Assembly: GCA_029783825.1 (NCBI GenBank)
Contig: JAREIK010000775.1
Location: 150,794-214,793, forward strand
Direction of reading: 5' to 3'
From: Sapria himalayana
Taxonomy: Eukaryota > Streptophyta > Magnoliopsida > Malpighiales > Rafflesiaceae
Length of the DNA stretch: 64,000 nucleotides
Made by a program: the position numbers and the translations under genes. Positions 1-15,782 of this stretch are shown here, piece after piece. How positions within the stretch are numbered: position 1 is the stretch's first letter; each line of letters begins with the position of its first letter. Below the pieces are notes generated by a model. That model saw only the letters and a program-made list of their open reading frames with translations, was not told the DNA's origin and did not search any database.

Positions 1-314
1 TTTTTAAGGAGTTAAGAAATTTTCCTAACCTATTAGTCTTAACAATGACACATCTAGTAAGAGTCATTAAATGTCTACTTACAAATATAATAATGACATT
101 TTATAAAAGCGTCAAAATATAAAGCATCATTAATTTTAAGATTTGTTGTAGTAACAAAGACACTTCTAGTAAGTATCATAAAAACTTAATACATTTTCCA
201 AATAATGACGCTTTTAGAAAAGTGTCATAAAATGTCTAATTACAAATAGTATAATGACATTATCTGAAAGCGTCAAGATATAAAGCGTCATTAATTTGCT
301 GGTTTGTTGTAGTG
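1..314. mobile_element. Terminal segment of a CACTA-like DNA transposon
   Basis: The last bases, ttgttgtagtg at 304-314, are the reverse complement of CACTACAACAA, the usual outer end of plant CACTA elements. Inside it, short motifs of the type gacgctttt and aaagcgtc alternate on both strands, as expected for subterminal transposase-binding repeats. The segment is internally duplicated with a 161-base offset: the stretch ending in ttgttgtagta at 143-153 is repeated as the stretch ending at 314. The GATA array starts at the next base. The rest of the element lies outside the window. The subterminal sequence differs from the CACTA family at 34.7-60 kb, so this is a second family. No coding sequence is visible. 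Confidence 0.6.
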
Positions 315-559
315 TAGATAGATAGATAGATAGACAGATAGATAGATAGATATATTTAAAGTGAGATTGTACGATAGATAAAGAGATAGATATAAATATA
401 GATAGATAGAATTTTTGATTGACATATTGATATAGATTGATAGACTGATTAATAGAGAGATTGAAAAACAAATTAATAGAAATATAGATAGATAGATTGA
501 GTGATTGATATATAGATAGATAGACAGCTAGATTGATTGATTGATTGATAAATACACAA

Positions 560-3346
560 ATAAATAGATAGATTGATAGTCATATTGATCAATAGATTGA
601 TAGACAGATTGATGGATAGATTGATAGACTGATATATAGACAGGTGGATAGACAATTAGATAGAATGATAGATAGACAAAAAGATAGAAAGATAGATAGA
701 CATATAGATAGACTGATACATAGATAGACAAACAGATAGATAAACAAATAGATTGATATAAATATAGTTAGATAGATAGACATATATATAAACTGATATC
801 TAGATAGATATATAGATAGATAGATAAAAAGATAGAGAGAAAAGATAGATAGACAAATAGATAGAGAGAAAGATAAACAGATAGATTGATAGATAGAAAG
901 GATGACAACTAGAAAGAATGACATATAGATATATAGACTTATAGAAATACAAATAGAAAGAAAGATAGATAGATATATTGGTAGATATATAGACAAAGAG
1001 ACAAATAGATAGACAGTTAGATAAATAGGCAAAATGATAGACAAATAGTTAGACAGACATATAGGAAGATGGATAGACAAATAGATATACAAATTGATAA
1101 AAAAATATATATAAATAGATATATAGATAAATAGACAAATAGATAGTTAGATAAATAGACAGACAAATAGATAGATAAATAGATAGATAGATATATAGTT
1201 AAACAGATAGATAGTTGGATTGATAGATAGATAGATAAACAAATAAAATTATAGATAGATAGACACATACATAAATAGATAGACAGATTAATCAATAGAT
1301 TGATGGTAAAATTGAAATGCAGATAGGTATATAGATAGTAGAAAGATAGATAGGCAAATAGATAGAGATAAAAAAATAGATAGACAGAGAGATAGATAGA
1401 AAGCTAGATACACAGCTTGATAGATACATAGATAGGTAGATAGATTTATAGATATATAGACATATAGATAAACATATATATAGATAGATAGATAGATAGA
1501 TAATTAAATAGATACATAAATAGATAGAAAAATAAAGAAATGGATAGATAGACAAACTATTAGATAGATATCTATACACACATAAAGATAGACATTTAGA
1601 CAGACAAATAGAAAGATAGATTGGTACATAGTCAAAAAGATAGAAAGATAGATAGATAGATAGCTAGATAGATAGATAAATAACTAGATAGATAGATAAC
1701 TAGATAGATAGATTGATTGATTGATTGAAAAATATATAGACGAAAAGAATGTTTGATTGATAAATAGATAGATATAAAGTTAGAACATATAGATAGACTG
1801 ATAGAAATATATATATATATATATATACACACACAAACACACACACATTCAAAAAGACCAATAGACATATAGATAGGCATATAGACAAAATGACAAAATG
1901 ACAAAAAGACAAATATATAGACTGAAAAATATACAGACGAATAGATAGATAGATAAAAATATATATATGTAGACAAAAAGACATATAGATATAAATATAA
2001 TAGATAAACAGAGAGAGACAGACAGATAGATAGATAGATAGAAAGTTAGATAGATATATAGTAAGATAGATAGATATTGAGACAGATAGAATGATAGTTT
2101 TGAAGACATTTTCATAGGCAGATAGATATATAGATAGCTAGATAGATAGACAAAAAGATAGATAGATATAGATAGTTAGACAGACAGATAGATAGATAAA
2201 AAATAAATATATAGATAGATAAATACCATGATTTACAGATTGATAGATAGATAACAAATTGATCACTATAATGATTGATAAAAATATTGATAGAAATATA
2301 TATATATATATATATATAGTTACACAGATCGATAGATAGATAGATATATACACATATAGATAGAGAGTTTGATAGTTAGATAAATAGATAGTTAAATAAA
2401 TAAATAGATTATTATATAGATAGAAAAATACATAGATATATAGATAGATATACATATTGATTTATAAATAGATAGACAGATAGACAAATAGATAAACAAA
2501 TATATAAATAGATAGAAAGATAAATATATGGATAAATATACATATAGTTAGAGAGATAGTTAATCAGATAAATAGATAGAAGTTAAACTAGTAGATAGAT
2601 AAAAGATAGACAAATAGCTAGATAGACATATATATGGATTGTTTTATTGACACATTGATAGATAGATTGATAGACTAATAGATAGACAAATTAATAGAAA
2701 GATTGATAGATAAAAAGATAGATAGATAGATAAATAGATAGATAAAAAAACAAATACATAAACAACTAGAGATATAGATATATAAAATGATAGATAGATG
2801 GATAGAAAATAGATAGATATATCGATAGACAGATAAATAGATAGATTTGTAGACAGAATGATAGACATATTGATTCATAAATGTTAAATAGATTGATAGA
2901 TAGATTTATAGACATATTGATAGATTGATTGCTTAATAGAATAATAGGCAGATACATAGACAAATAGATAGAAAATAGATAGATATAGATATAATTTTAG
3001 ATAGATATATACATAAAAGATTATAGATAAATAGAAATAAAGATAGATAGAAACATAAATTGACATATAGTTTGACATATAGTTTGACATATAGTTTGAT
3101 AGATAGATTGACAGATAAATAAATAGAAAGATCGATAGAATGTTCGATAGATAGATATACAGATTTATAGATAGATTAATAGAAAGATTAATAAACAGAT
3201 TAATAGATAGATTCATAAACAGATTGATTGATATATTGATAGATAGATAGATTGAAAGACACTTTGATCGATAGATTGATAGACAAATTAATAGACAGAT
3301 TAATACATAGATTGATAGATAGAAAGATAGAGAGATTTATTGATTG

Positions 3347-3388
<42 letters not shown>

Positions 3389-6380
3389 ATAGATAGATAG
3401 ACAGACAGACAGACATATAGATAGATTGTTAGATAGATAGATAGATAGACAAATTGATCGACAAATTGATAGATTGATTGATAGACTGATTTATAAAGAG
3501 ATTGAAAGACAAATTTATAGAAATATATATAAATAGGTTCATTGATATATAGATAAATAGATAGATATTTTGATTTATTTATTGATTGATAGATAAATAG
3601 ACAAATAAATAGATAGATTGATAGTCATATTGATCGATAGATTGATTGACAGATAGATAGATTGATCGATAGACTGATATCTATACAAGTAGATAGACAA
3701 TTAGATAGACAGATAGATAGACACATAAATAGAGAGATAGATAGACATATAGATAGACTGATACATAGAAAATAGATAGATAGACTAATAAATTCATATA
3801 TAGATAGTTAGATAGATAGACATATAAATAAACTGATATCTAGACAGATATATAGATAGATAGATAGATAGATAGATAGAAAAATAGAAAGATCTACAGA
3901 TAAGATAGATAGGCAAATATATAGAGACAAAGATAAACAGATTGATTGATAAGTAGATAGAAAAAGAGATATACAACTAGATATATAAAATGATAGATAG
4001 AAAGAATGACACCTATATAGACATATAGAAATACAGATAGGTAGTTAGATTGATAGATAGATTTATTGATAGATACATAGACAGATAGACAAATAGATAG
4101 ATAGAAAGGTAAAATGATAGACAGATAGATAGACAGACATATAAGAAGACTGATAAACAGGTAGATAAACAAATAGATAAATAAATAGATAGATAGATAT
4201 ATAGATTGATAGATATAAAGATAGATAGCTTGATAGATATGTAGATAGATTGAAAGATAGATAGATAGACAGAAAGATAAAAAAATTTATAAATTGAAAG
4301 AAACACAAATTGTTTGAATTATAGATAGATATAAAGATTGATTGATTGATAAAAAGGTAGAAAAATAAATGGATAGATATATAGATTGATAGATAAATGG
4401 ATAGATAAATTGTAGATAGACAGACAAATAGATAGATAGATAGATATATAAACAAATAGATAGATAGATAGACAGATATATAGATAGACATATAGATAGA
4501 GAGACAGAGAGAGAGAGAGATAGAGTAATATACTAATAGATAGAAAGACATACAAACAAAAAATAGAGAGATAGACAGATAGATAGAAAGACATATTGAC
4601 AGATAAATAGATATATAGATAATCAAGTAGATTGAGAAATAAATAGACATATAGATAGGCAGATAGATAGACAAATAGATTTTAAATAAAGATAGACTGT
4701 TAGATAGATTGTTTAATAGATAAATTGATAAATAGATTGATAGATAGATTTATAGATACGTAGATAGACAGATTAATAGATAGATAAATAATAGATTGAC
4801 AAATAGATTGAAAGATAAATAGATAGAAAGATAGATCTATATACATGTAGATAAACATTTAGATAGACAAATAGAATGGTAGATAAATAGATAAATAGAC
4901 ACATAGATATATAGATCAAGAGATAGATAGATAGATAGGTAGGTAGGTAGGTAGACAGATAGACAGACATATAGATAGATAGATAGATAGATAGAATGAT
5001 ACATAGATAGATACACAAACATATAGATAAATAGATAAATTGATCAAAAGACACATAGATAGACAAATATATAGATAGTTAAAAAATTAGATAGATAAAT
5101 AGACAGATAGACAGTTAGATAGATAGAAAGACACATAGATAGATAAATAAAAAGATAGATAGATAGTTAAACAGATAGATAGACGGATAGATATATATAT
5201 AGATAGACAGATAGATAAACAAATATAATTATAGATAGATAGACACAGAGATAGATATATAGATAGAGAGATTGACAATAGATTAATGGATATATTGAAA
5301 GATAGATAGATAAATAGATAGTAGAATGATATATAGAGAAATCAAAAGAAATAAAAATAAACAGATAGATAGACAGATAGATAGAAAGCAAGATAGATAG
5401 CTATATAGATACATAGATAGGTAGATAGATTGATAGATATATAGACATATAGACAAACATATAAATAGATAGATAGATAATTAAATAGATAAATAGACAG
5501 ATAGAAAAATAGATAGACAGATAGATAGACAAATTGATAGATAGATATCTACACACACACATATATATAAATTTAGACAAATAGATAGATAAATAGAAAG
5601 ATAGATCGATACATAGTAAAAAAGAAAGAAAGATATATAGATAATAGATAGATAGATAGATAGATAAACAAATATATAGACAAATAGATTGGTGGATTGA
5701 TAAATAGATAGATATAAAGTAAGAACATGTAGATAGACAGATAGAAATATATATATATATATATATATAAACATTCAAACAGACCAATAGACAAATAGAT
5801 AGGCATATTAGTAGATAGATAAATAAACAAAAAGACAAATATATAGACAGTCAAATATACTGATGAATAGATAGATAGACAATAAAATATATATGCAGAC
5901 AAAAAGACAAACATATAAAGATAATAGATAAATAGAGAAACTGACAGATTGATAGACAGATAGAACATTAGACATATAGTAAGATAGATAGATATGGAGA
6001 TATATAGAATGATAGTTTGGGAGATATTTTCATATGCAGATAGACAGACAAACAGATAATTTTATAGAAAGATAGATAGACAAAAAGATAGATATATAGA
6101 TAGTTTGACAGATATATAGATAGATTGAGATATATAGATAGAAAAGTAGAAATATAGATAGATTGATTGATTGATATACTGATAGATAGATTGATAGATA
6201 GTTTACTAGAAAGATTGATACAAATATTGATAGAAAGATAGATATATAGATAGTTACAAGATTTATAAACACATTGATAGATAAATAGATAGATTGATTG
6301 ATATATATCATATAAATAGATAAATAGATCCATTGAAAGATAGATAGATAGATTAATTGATTTATAAATAAAAAAATACA
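560..6380. repeat. Diverged segmental duplication inside the GATA array (3-4 kb offset)
   Basis: Off-register words in the degenerate array recur in the same order. The stretch near 600-660 (ending agacaattagatag) returns near 3,640-3,710. A block with acacacattcaaaaagacc near 1,840 returns in altered form near 5,770. The phrase gacattttcatagg near 2,106 returns as gatattttcatatg near 6,025. The offset grows from about 3.05 kb to about 3.97 kb and then falls to about 3.92 kb, so the copies have since gained or lost DNA. Copy one is about 560-2,400 and copy two about 3,600-6,330. Boundaries are approximate because everything around them is the same tetramer. Confidence 0.55.
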
Positions 6381-8103
6381 TAGATATACATATAAATAGC
6401 TAGATAGATAGACAGATAGATAGATTAATTGATAGATAAATAGACAAATTGATTCAAATATAGATAGAAAGGCAGATAGATAGTTAGACAAGTACACAAA
6501 GAGACAAATTGTTAAATAGATAAAAAAAAGATACATAGAAAAATTGATAGATAGATAGATTGGTAGATATATAGATAGAGAGAGAAAAATTGATAGATAT
6601 ATAAATAGACAGATAGATAGAAAGATAAACAGACAGAGAAATATATAAATATAGATAAACAGACATATTGATTGATTGATTGGCAGATAAATAGATAGAT
6701 AGATAGATAGAAAGAATATTAGACAGATAGATAGGCAAATAGATATATAGATAGATTAATAGATAATTAGATATACAAATAGATTTATTGATAGTTAAAA
6801 ATAAAGATATATAAATTCATATATAGATAGATAGTTATATAGATAGAAAGAGAGATAGATAGATATTTATATATAGATAGATAGATAGATAGATGATATA
6901 TAGATAGATAGATTTATAGATAGATAGATATTTTGATAGACAGATTGATAGACATATTGATATAGAGATATATAGAAACTTAAATAGTTAAATAGATAGG
7001 TATATAAATAGATAGATAGATAGACATATAGATTGACAAATAGAAATTTAGAAAGATATTTATACATATAGATAGATCATATGTTGATACATAGATAGAT
7101 AAATGGATATAAATATAGATAGATAGGCAAATACATAGATTTATAGATAGACAGATAGATTGACAGAATGATAGATAGGTAGATTAAAATATAAATAAAT
7201 AGATAGATAAATAGATAGACATATAGATAGATAGATAGACATACAGACAGACAGATAGATATATAGACAGATAGATAAAAAATAGATAGACAAATAGATA
7301 TATAGATAGATAGACTGACAAATAGATAGATAGAAAGACAAATAGTTTGGTAGGCTGATAGTCAAGAAGTTAGATAGAGAGACAATAGACAAACAAACAA
7401 ATAAATTGACCAATAGATAGACATACAGATAGATAGATATATAAATAGATAGATAGATAGATATATAAACTCTTTGATATATTGATTGATAAAAAGATTG
7501 ATAGACATATATATAGATAGATTGATAGACAGATAGATATATAGATTTGATAGATAGATATAAAGATAGATAGATTGATAGACAGACAGAAAGATAAATA
7601 GATATTTAGATAGACAAAGATATAGACAGATAAATAGACATATAAATAGACATAAAGCTAGAAAAAAGATAGACAAATAGTTTAACAATAAGATTTACGA
7701 AAACATAAATTTATAGATATATAGATTGTTAGATAAATAGAAAGATAAGTTGATAGATAGATTGATAAAACATTTGATAGATAGGGTATTAGAAAGATTA
7801 AAAGAAAAATTAATAAGAAAAAAGATAGATAGATAGATTGATTGATTGATATATAAATAGAATGATAGATAGTAGATAGATAGACAAATATTTATACAAA
7901 TTGCTAGATAGATAGATATTCAAATTATTAGATAGATAGATATTCAAATTATTAGATAGATAGATAGATAAATAGTAGATAGAAAGATAGATAGATAGAC
8001 TTAAAATGCATAAATAAATAGATAGATAGATAAATAGATAAATAGACAGATAAATAAATAAATATATATAAGGAATATTAGACAAGTATATAGATAGATA
8101 GAT

Positions 8104-8148
<45 letters not shown>

Positions 8149-8259
8149 TCTATAGATTGATAGATTGATAGATAGACAGATTTATAGATAGATAGGTAGA
8201 TATATAGTTAGAAAAATAGATAGATAGTTAGATATATAGATAGATATATAGATAGATAG

Positions 8260-10110
8260 ATGATTGATTGATATATTGATAGATATATTGATAGACAAAT
8301 TGATATATATATTTATATATAGATAGATAGACACATAGATAGACAAATAGATAGGCAGATAAATAGATAGAGAAATAAATAGATAGACAGATAGATAGAT
8401 AGATAGATGGACATATAGATAGAAAGATATATAGACATATAGATAGAAAGATAGATAGACATATAGATTAACAAATAGAAATAAAGAAATATATATAGAT
8501 AGTTAGATACAAAGATAGATAGAAAGAAAGATATATAGATAGATAAATAGACAGATAGACAGATATGTACACAGATAGTTTAGTAGGCAGATAGTCAAGT
8601 AGTTAGACAGATAGACAAATAATCTAACAAACAAATAAACATGCAGATAGATTAACATGCAGATAGATATATATATAGATAGATAAATAGATAGAGAGTT
8701 TGATAGATAGATTGATAGACAAATAAATAGACAAATATATAGATAGATTGATAGATAGATACATAAATAGATTAGATAGACAAATATATAGATAGACAGA
8801 TAGACAAATAAATAGATAGATAGAAATATAAATATATAGAATTACATAGAGATTGATAGATAGATAGACTGATAGTTAAATAGAATGCTAGAAAATAGAT
8901 AGACAAATAGATAGGCAGAAAGAAAATTTATAGGTATATAGATTATTAGACAGAGAGATCGATAGATAGATAGATAGACTTATATATAGAGAGATAGATA
9001 TATAGATAGATAGATTGAAATATAAATTGATAGACATATAGATATTTTGATTATTAGTTAGATAGTGAGATATATTGTAAAATTGATAGACATATTGATA
9101 GATATATTGATAAACAGATTGATAAATAGATTAATAGAAAGGTTGATAGAAAAATTAATAAATAGATTGATAGACAGACAGATAGTAAGAAAGATTGATA
9201 GCCTATGTGTATATATATAAACATATAGACAAATAGATAGACAGATAGCTAGAAAGATAAATATTCAAATTATTAGATAGACAGACCGATGGATAGCTAG
9301 ACAGATATATAGATTGACTGAAAGATAGATAGATAGATAGACAGATATATAGATAGATAGATATATATAGATAGATATATTAACATATAGTTAAACTGAT
9401 AGATAAATAGATATATATACCTATATATAGACAGATAGATAGATAGATTTGTTGATCAAAATATATAAAAAGATAGATGATAGATGGATAGACAATTGAT
9501 AGAAATATATATAGGTAAGAAGATAAATAGATAAATAGATAGACATGTTATTCGATAGATAGATTGATATATAGATATATAGACATAGAAATAGATAGAA
9601 AAATTGACAAATAGGTAGACAAATAGATAGATAAATAGATAGACAGACGGATAGATATACAAATAGATAAATTTATAGATATATAAATTTTTAGATATAA
9701 TGATAAAAAGATAAATATACTTATATATAGAGAGATAGATAGATAGATTCCTTTATTGAAAGAAAGAAATAAAGATAGATAGATAGATATATTGATTGAT
9801 AGAGAGATAGACAGATTGATAGATGGATTGATAGAAAAATTGATAGATAGATTTATAGATAAGTTTATAGATAGATTGATATATATATATATATATATAT
9901 TGATATCCATATTAATAGAAAGATCGATATTTAAATTGATAGATAGATATATTGATTGATAAATATATAGATAGTTAGATTGATAGATTGATAGTAGATA
10001 TATATATTTATAGAAAGATGGACAAATAGATAGACACATAGATTTTCAAAATATTAGATAAATAGATATATAGATAGATAGATGATTGATAAATATATTG
10101 ATAGACAAAT

Positions 10111-10159
<49 letters not shown>

Positions 10160-12060
10160 TAGACACATAGATAGACAAATAGATAGGCAGATAATAGATA
10201 GAGATATAAATAGATAGATAGATAGACATATAGATAGAAAGATAGATAGACATATAGATTAACAAATAGAAAGAAAGATATATAGATAGATAGATAGATA
10301 CAAAGATAGAAAGAAAGAAAGATATATAGATAGATAAACAGACAGATAGATATATATGTACATAGATAGTTTAGTAGGCAGATAGTCAAGTAGTTAGACA
10401 TATAGACAAATAATCTAACAAACAAATAAACATGAAGATAGACAAACATGCAGATAGATAGATATATAGACAGATAAATAGATAGAGAGTTTGATAGATA
10501 GACTGATAGACAAATTAATAGACAAATATATAGATAGATTAATAGATAGATACATAAATAGATTAGATAGACAAATATATAGATAGACAGATAGACAAAT
10601 AGATAGATAGATAGATAGAAATATAAATATATAGATATACAATGAGATTGATAGATAGACTGATAGTTAAATAGAATGCTAGAAAATAGATAGACAAATA
10701 GATAGGCAGAAAGAAAATTTATAGGTATATAGATTATTAGACAGAGAGATCGATAGATAGATAGACTTATATATAGAGATTATATATAGAGAGATAGATA
10801 TATAGATAGATAGATTGAAATATAAATTGATAGACATATAGATATTTTGATTATTAGTTAGATAGAGAGATATATTGTAAGATTGATAGACATATTGATA
10901 GATATATTGATAAACAGATTGATAAATAGATTAATAGAAAGGTTGAGAGAAAAATTAATAAATAGATTGATAGACAGACAGATAGTAAGAAAGATTGATA
11001 GCCTATGTGTATATATATAAACATATAGACAAATAGATAGGTAGATAGCTAGACAGATAAATATTCAAATTATTAGATAGACAGACAAATGGATAGCTAG
11101 ACAGATATATAGATAGACTGAAAGATAGATAGATAGATAGATATATAGATAGATAGATATATATAGATAGATAGATTGACATATAGATAAACTGATAGAT
11201 AAATAGATATATATACCGATATATAGACAAATAGATAGATTTTTTGATCAAAATATATAAAAGATAGATGACAGATGGATAGACAATTGATAGTAAGATA
11301 TATAGGTAAGAAGATAGATAGATAAATAGATAGACATGTTATTTGATAGATAGATAGATATATAGATATATAGACATAGAAATAGATAAAAAAATTGACA
11401 AATAGATAGACAAATAGATAGATAAATATATAGACAGACGGATAGATATACAAATAGATAAATTTATAGATATATAAATTTATAGATATAAAGATAGAGA
11501 GATAGATTTACTTATATATAGAGAGATAGATAGATAGATTCCTTTCTTGAAAGAAAGAAAGAAAGATAGATAGATATATTGATTGATAGAAAGATAGTCA
11601 GATTGATAGATGGATTGATAGAAAAATTGATAGATAGATAAGTTTATAGATAGATTGATATATATATTGATATCCATATTAATAGAAATATCGATAGTTA
11701 AATTGATAGATAGATATATTGATTGATAAATATATAGATAGATGGATAGATAGATAGATAGTAGATATATATATTTATAGAAAGATGGACAAATAGATAG
11801 ACACATAGATAGACACATAGATTTTCAAAATATTAGATAAATAGATATATCGATAGATAGATGATTGATAAATATATTGATAGAAAAATTCATATATATA
11901 TTTATATATAGATAGATAGACATGTAGATAGACAAATAGATAGGCAGATAAATAGATAGATATATTAATAGATAAATAGATAGATAGACATATAGATAGA
12001 AAGATAGATAGACATATAGATTAACAAATAGAAAGAAAGATATATAGATAGATAGATATA
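8260..12060. repeat. Higher-order repeat of about 1.79 kb in the GATA array
   Basis: Two full copies (about 8,260-10,060 and 10,060-11,870) and the start of a third (about 11,870-12,060) were found by following rare words. The word gatagtttagtaggcag is at 8,574 and 10,365. The word gcctatgtgtatatata is at 9,201 and 11,001. The word gatatccatattaatag is at 9,902 and 11,669. The word gataggcagataa with its flanks appears near 8,352, 10,170 and 11,939. The spacing is 1.77-1.80 kb. The copies also share the position of a (AT)n run, which differs in length among them. This is satellite-style tandem amplification of a long unit on top of the four-base repeat. Confidence 0.8.
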
Positions 12061-14139
12061 TATATTTATTAACAGATAGATAAAGTAATAGATAGATGGA
12101 TAGACCAAAGTATAGAGAGATTGATAGAAAGATAGATAGACATATAAATAGACAAATATATAGATAGAAAGATAAATAAATAGATAGATAAACAGAAAGA
12201 TAGATAGAAAAAAAGACAGAGATAGAAAGTGAGATAAACTGATAGATAGACATATTCATAGATAAATAGATAGTCAAATAGATAGAAAGATAGATAGATA
12301 AAAGATCGATAGATAGATAGACAGATAGATTTTTAGATAGATAGACAGATTAATAGAAAAAATGATAGACAAATTGATAGATAGATTGAAAGATAGATAA
12401 ATATATTGATAGATAGATATACCTATAGGTAGAAAGATAGATAGATAGATAGTTAGTTAGTTAGTTAGATACACAAATAAATAGACTGATATATATGTAG
12501 ATAGACATATAGACACATAGATAGACAAACAGATAGACAAACAAATATATAGACATAAAGATAGAAAGATAGATAGAAATAAAGATAGATACATAGATAG
12601 ACATATAGATAGATAAATAGATAGATAGATTGACAGATTGATTGATTGATTTATAGACTGATTGATATACATATTGATAGAATGATTAATAGACAGATTG
12701 ATATACAAATTGATCGACCAAATGATAGATAGATAGACACACACATATATAGATAGATAGATAAATACAAAGAGAGATAAACAGATAGATAGAAAAATAG
12801 ATACACAAATTGATAGACAAATAGATAGATAAATACATAGATAGATAGATAAATAGTAAAATAGTAAGATATATAGAAAGATTGATAGATAAACAAATAG
12901 ATAGATAGTTATATAGATATACAGCTTATTAGAGAAATTTATAAAGAGATTAATAGATAGATAGATAGATAGAAAGATAGATAGACAGATAAAAAAATTG
13001 ATCGCTAGATAGATAGATAGACATATAGATAAATATATTGCTACTCAAATAGATAGATAAATAAATAGATATATAAATATATATATTGATTGACAAATAA
13101 ATAAATAGATACATTGATAAACAAATAGATAGATAAATATATAGATAAATATATTAATATATAGATAGCCATATAAATAGAAAGATATACTTAAAAACAA
13201 ATAGATTGATAGATAGTCAAGTAGATAGACAATCAGGAGGATAGACAGTCATGTAGATAGATAGTTAGGCAAACATATAGTCATGGAGACTAATATGCAT
13301 CCAGATAGATAATAAGATAGATAGGCAGATAGATAGACAGATAGATAAATAAATAAACAAATTGATTAACTAAATAATAAATAGATAGATAGACAGATTT
13401 ATTGATTTATTAATAGATAGAAAGATATATAGACAATAAGAAGATATACTGATCATTAGATAGATTGATATATATATAGTTAGACAGATAGATTGACTAA
13501 ATAATAAATGGATAGATAGACAGATATATTGAATGATTAATAGATAGATTGTAAGATATATAGATAATAAGATAAACTAAAATATATATAGATAAATAGA
13601 AAGATAGATAGAAAGATAGATTTATAGACATATAGAAAGAAAAATTGATAGATAGATATACACAAAGACAAACAAATAAATAGATATATAGATAGACATT
13701 AATAGACAGATATACAGACAAATTGATTGATTAATAAATAGATCAAAATAAATATAGATAGATAGATAAACTAAATGATTGATAGATAGATTGAAAGACA
13801 AAAAGAATGATAGATTGATAGATAAATAGATAGATAGATATACAGAAAGGTAGACAAATAAATAATTAGATAGATAATGAGAAAGGTAAATAGATAGATA
13901 GACAACAGATAGATATATTGATAGGTAGACAGATAGACAGACATATTGATATATAGATAGATAAATATACAGATATACATACAGATAAATAGAATGATCA
14001 ATAGTATGATAGATATATTGATATACACATAGATAGACAGATTGATAGATTGATAGATAGATTAATATAATAATAAATAGATATACAGATAGATAAATAG
14101 ATTGATAGATATATTATTCGAGAAATAAATAGATAGACA

Positions 14140-15782
14140 AATAGATATACATATAGATAGACATATTATTAGATACATAGATATATAGATAAATAGATAG
14201 TAAGATAGATAGACAAATTGATAGACATATAGATATATAGTTACATAGAAAGATATATTGACAGATAGAAAGATAGAAATATAGATAGATAAATAGATTG
14301 ATAGATTTATATATATATAATTAGATAGATAAATAGATTTATAGATAGGTAGATAGAAAAATAGATAGATAGACAGATAGATAGTTAATATAGACAAATA
14401 AAAAAACTAGTAGGTAGAAAGATAGGTAGATAGTCAGGCAAATAGATTCACTAATAGATAGACACAAACAAAAAAACAAAAAGATAAGCATATAGACAGA
14501 AAATAGATACATAGATAGACAGATGTATAGATAGTTTGATAGTTAGATAAATTTATAGATAGATTAATAGATTGATAGATAGAAAGATTGACAAATAGAA
14601 AGATTGATAGATAGATAGATAGATTGATAGATATATAGATATATAGATAAATTATATAGACAAATATATAAAGAGATAGATAGCTAGATATGTAGACAGA
14701 TAGATAAATAGATTGATAGATAGACAGACAGACAGATAGATAGATAGACAAATAGATATATATATATATATATATATAGAAAATATAAAGAAAGTTAGAT
14801 ATATAGAGAGAGAGATAGAAAGATAGATAGACACATAAATATGCAGATATATATGCATATTGATAGACAGATTAATAGATAGATTGATAGATAGATTGAT
14901 AGATAGATTTATAGAAAGATAAAAAAATAGATTGATAGATAGATATGATTGATTGATTGACAAATGGATAGAAAGATACATAAACAAAATGAAAGAAAAA
15001 TAGATAGATAGATAGATAGTCAAATAGATAAATATATAGATAGATAGACAGATTCTTAGACAGACAGATAGATAGATAGATAGATAGACAGATTATTAGT
15101 CAGATAGATAGATAGATAGATAGACAAATATGTAGACAATCAATAGCCAGATAGATAGATAGATAGATAGATACATAAACTTATAGCTAGATCATATAGA
15201 TCGACAGACAGATAGATAGGCAGATAGATTGACATATAGATAGACAATAGATATCATGATAGAAAGATAGACAAATAGGTAGATAAATAGATTGATAGGC
15301 ATATAGATATATAGATAATTACATGGTTAGACAAATAGATAGACATATAGATAGACATATTATTAGATAGATAGATATATATACAGATAGATAGTAAGAT
15401 AGATAGACAAATTGATAGACATATAGATATATAGTTACATTGAAAGATATATTGATAGATAGAAAGATAGAAATATAGACAGACAGATAGATAGATAAAT
15501 TTATATATAGAAAATTAGATAGATAAATAGATATATAGATAGGTAGATAGAAAAATAGATAGATAGATAGATAGATAGAAAATAAACTAACTAATAGGCA
15601 GACAAATAGATAGATAGTTAGGCAAATAGATTCACTAATAGATAGATAGAAAAACAAACAAACAAATAGATAGGCATATAGACAGAAAATAGATACATAG
15701 ATAGATAAATTGATAGTTTGATAGATAGATAGATTTATAGACAGATTAATAGATTGATAGATAGAAAGATTGACAAATAGAT
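14140..15782. repeat. Duplication with about 1.19 kb offset in the GATA array
   Basis: The stretch at about 14,140-14,600 is repeated at about 15,333-15,782. Shared rare words are gacatattattag (14,160 and 15,355), cactaatagatag (14,449 and 15,633) and the run gacagaaaatagatacatag shortly after. The offset is 1,181-1,195 bases. The 0.7 kb between them is ordinary degenerate GATA repeat, so this is either an incomplete second higher-order repeat or two copies separated by later insertion. A related agtcaggcaaatag word appears again near 16,955. Confidence 0.65.

Noticed and set aside
12446..12469. Possible inverted match between the gttagttagttag run here and ctaactaactaacta at 63,423-63,438.
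   Set aside because: The flanks do not match in the inverted sense, so it is simple local slippage at both places.
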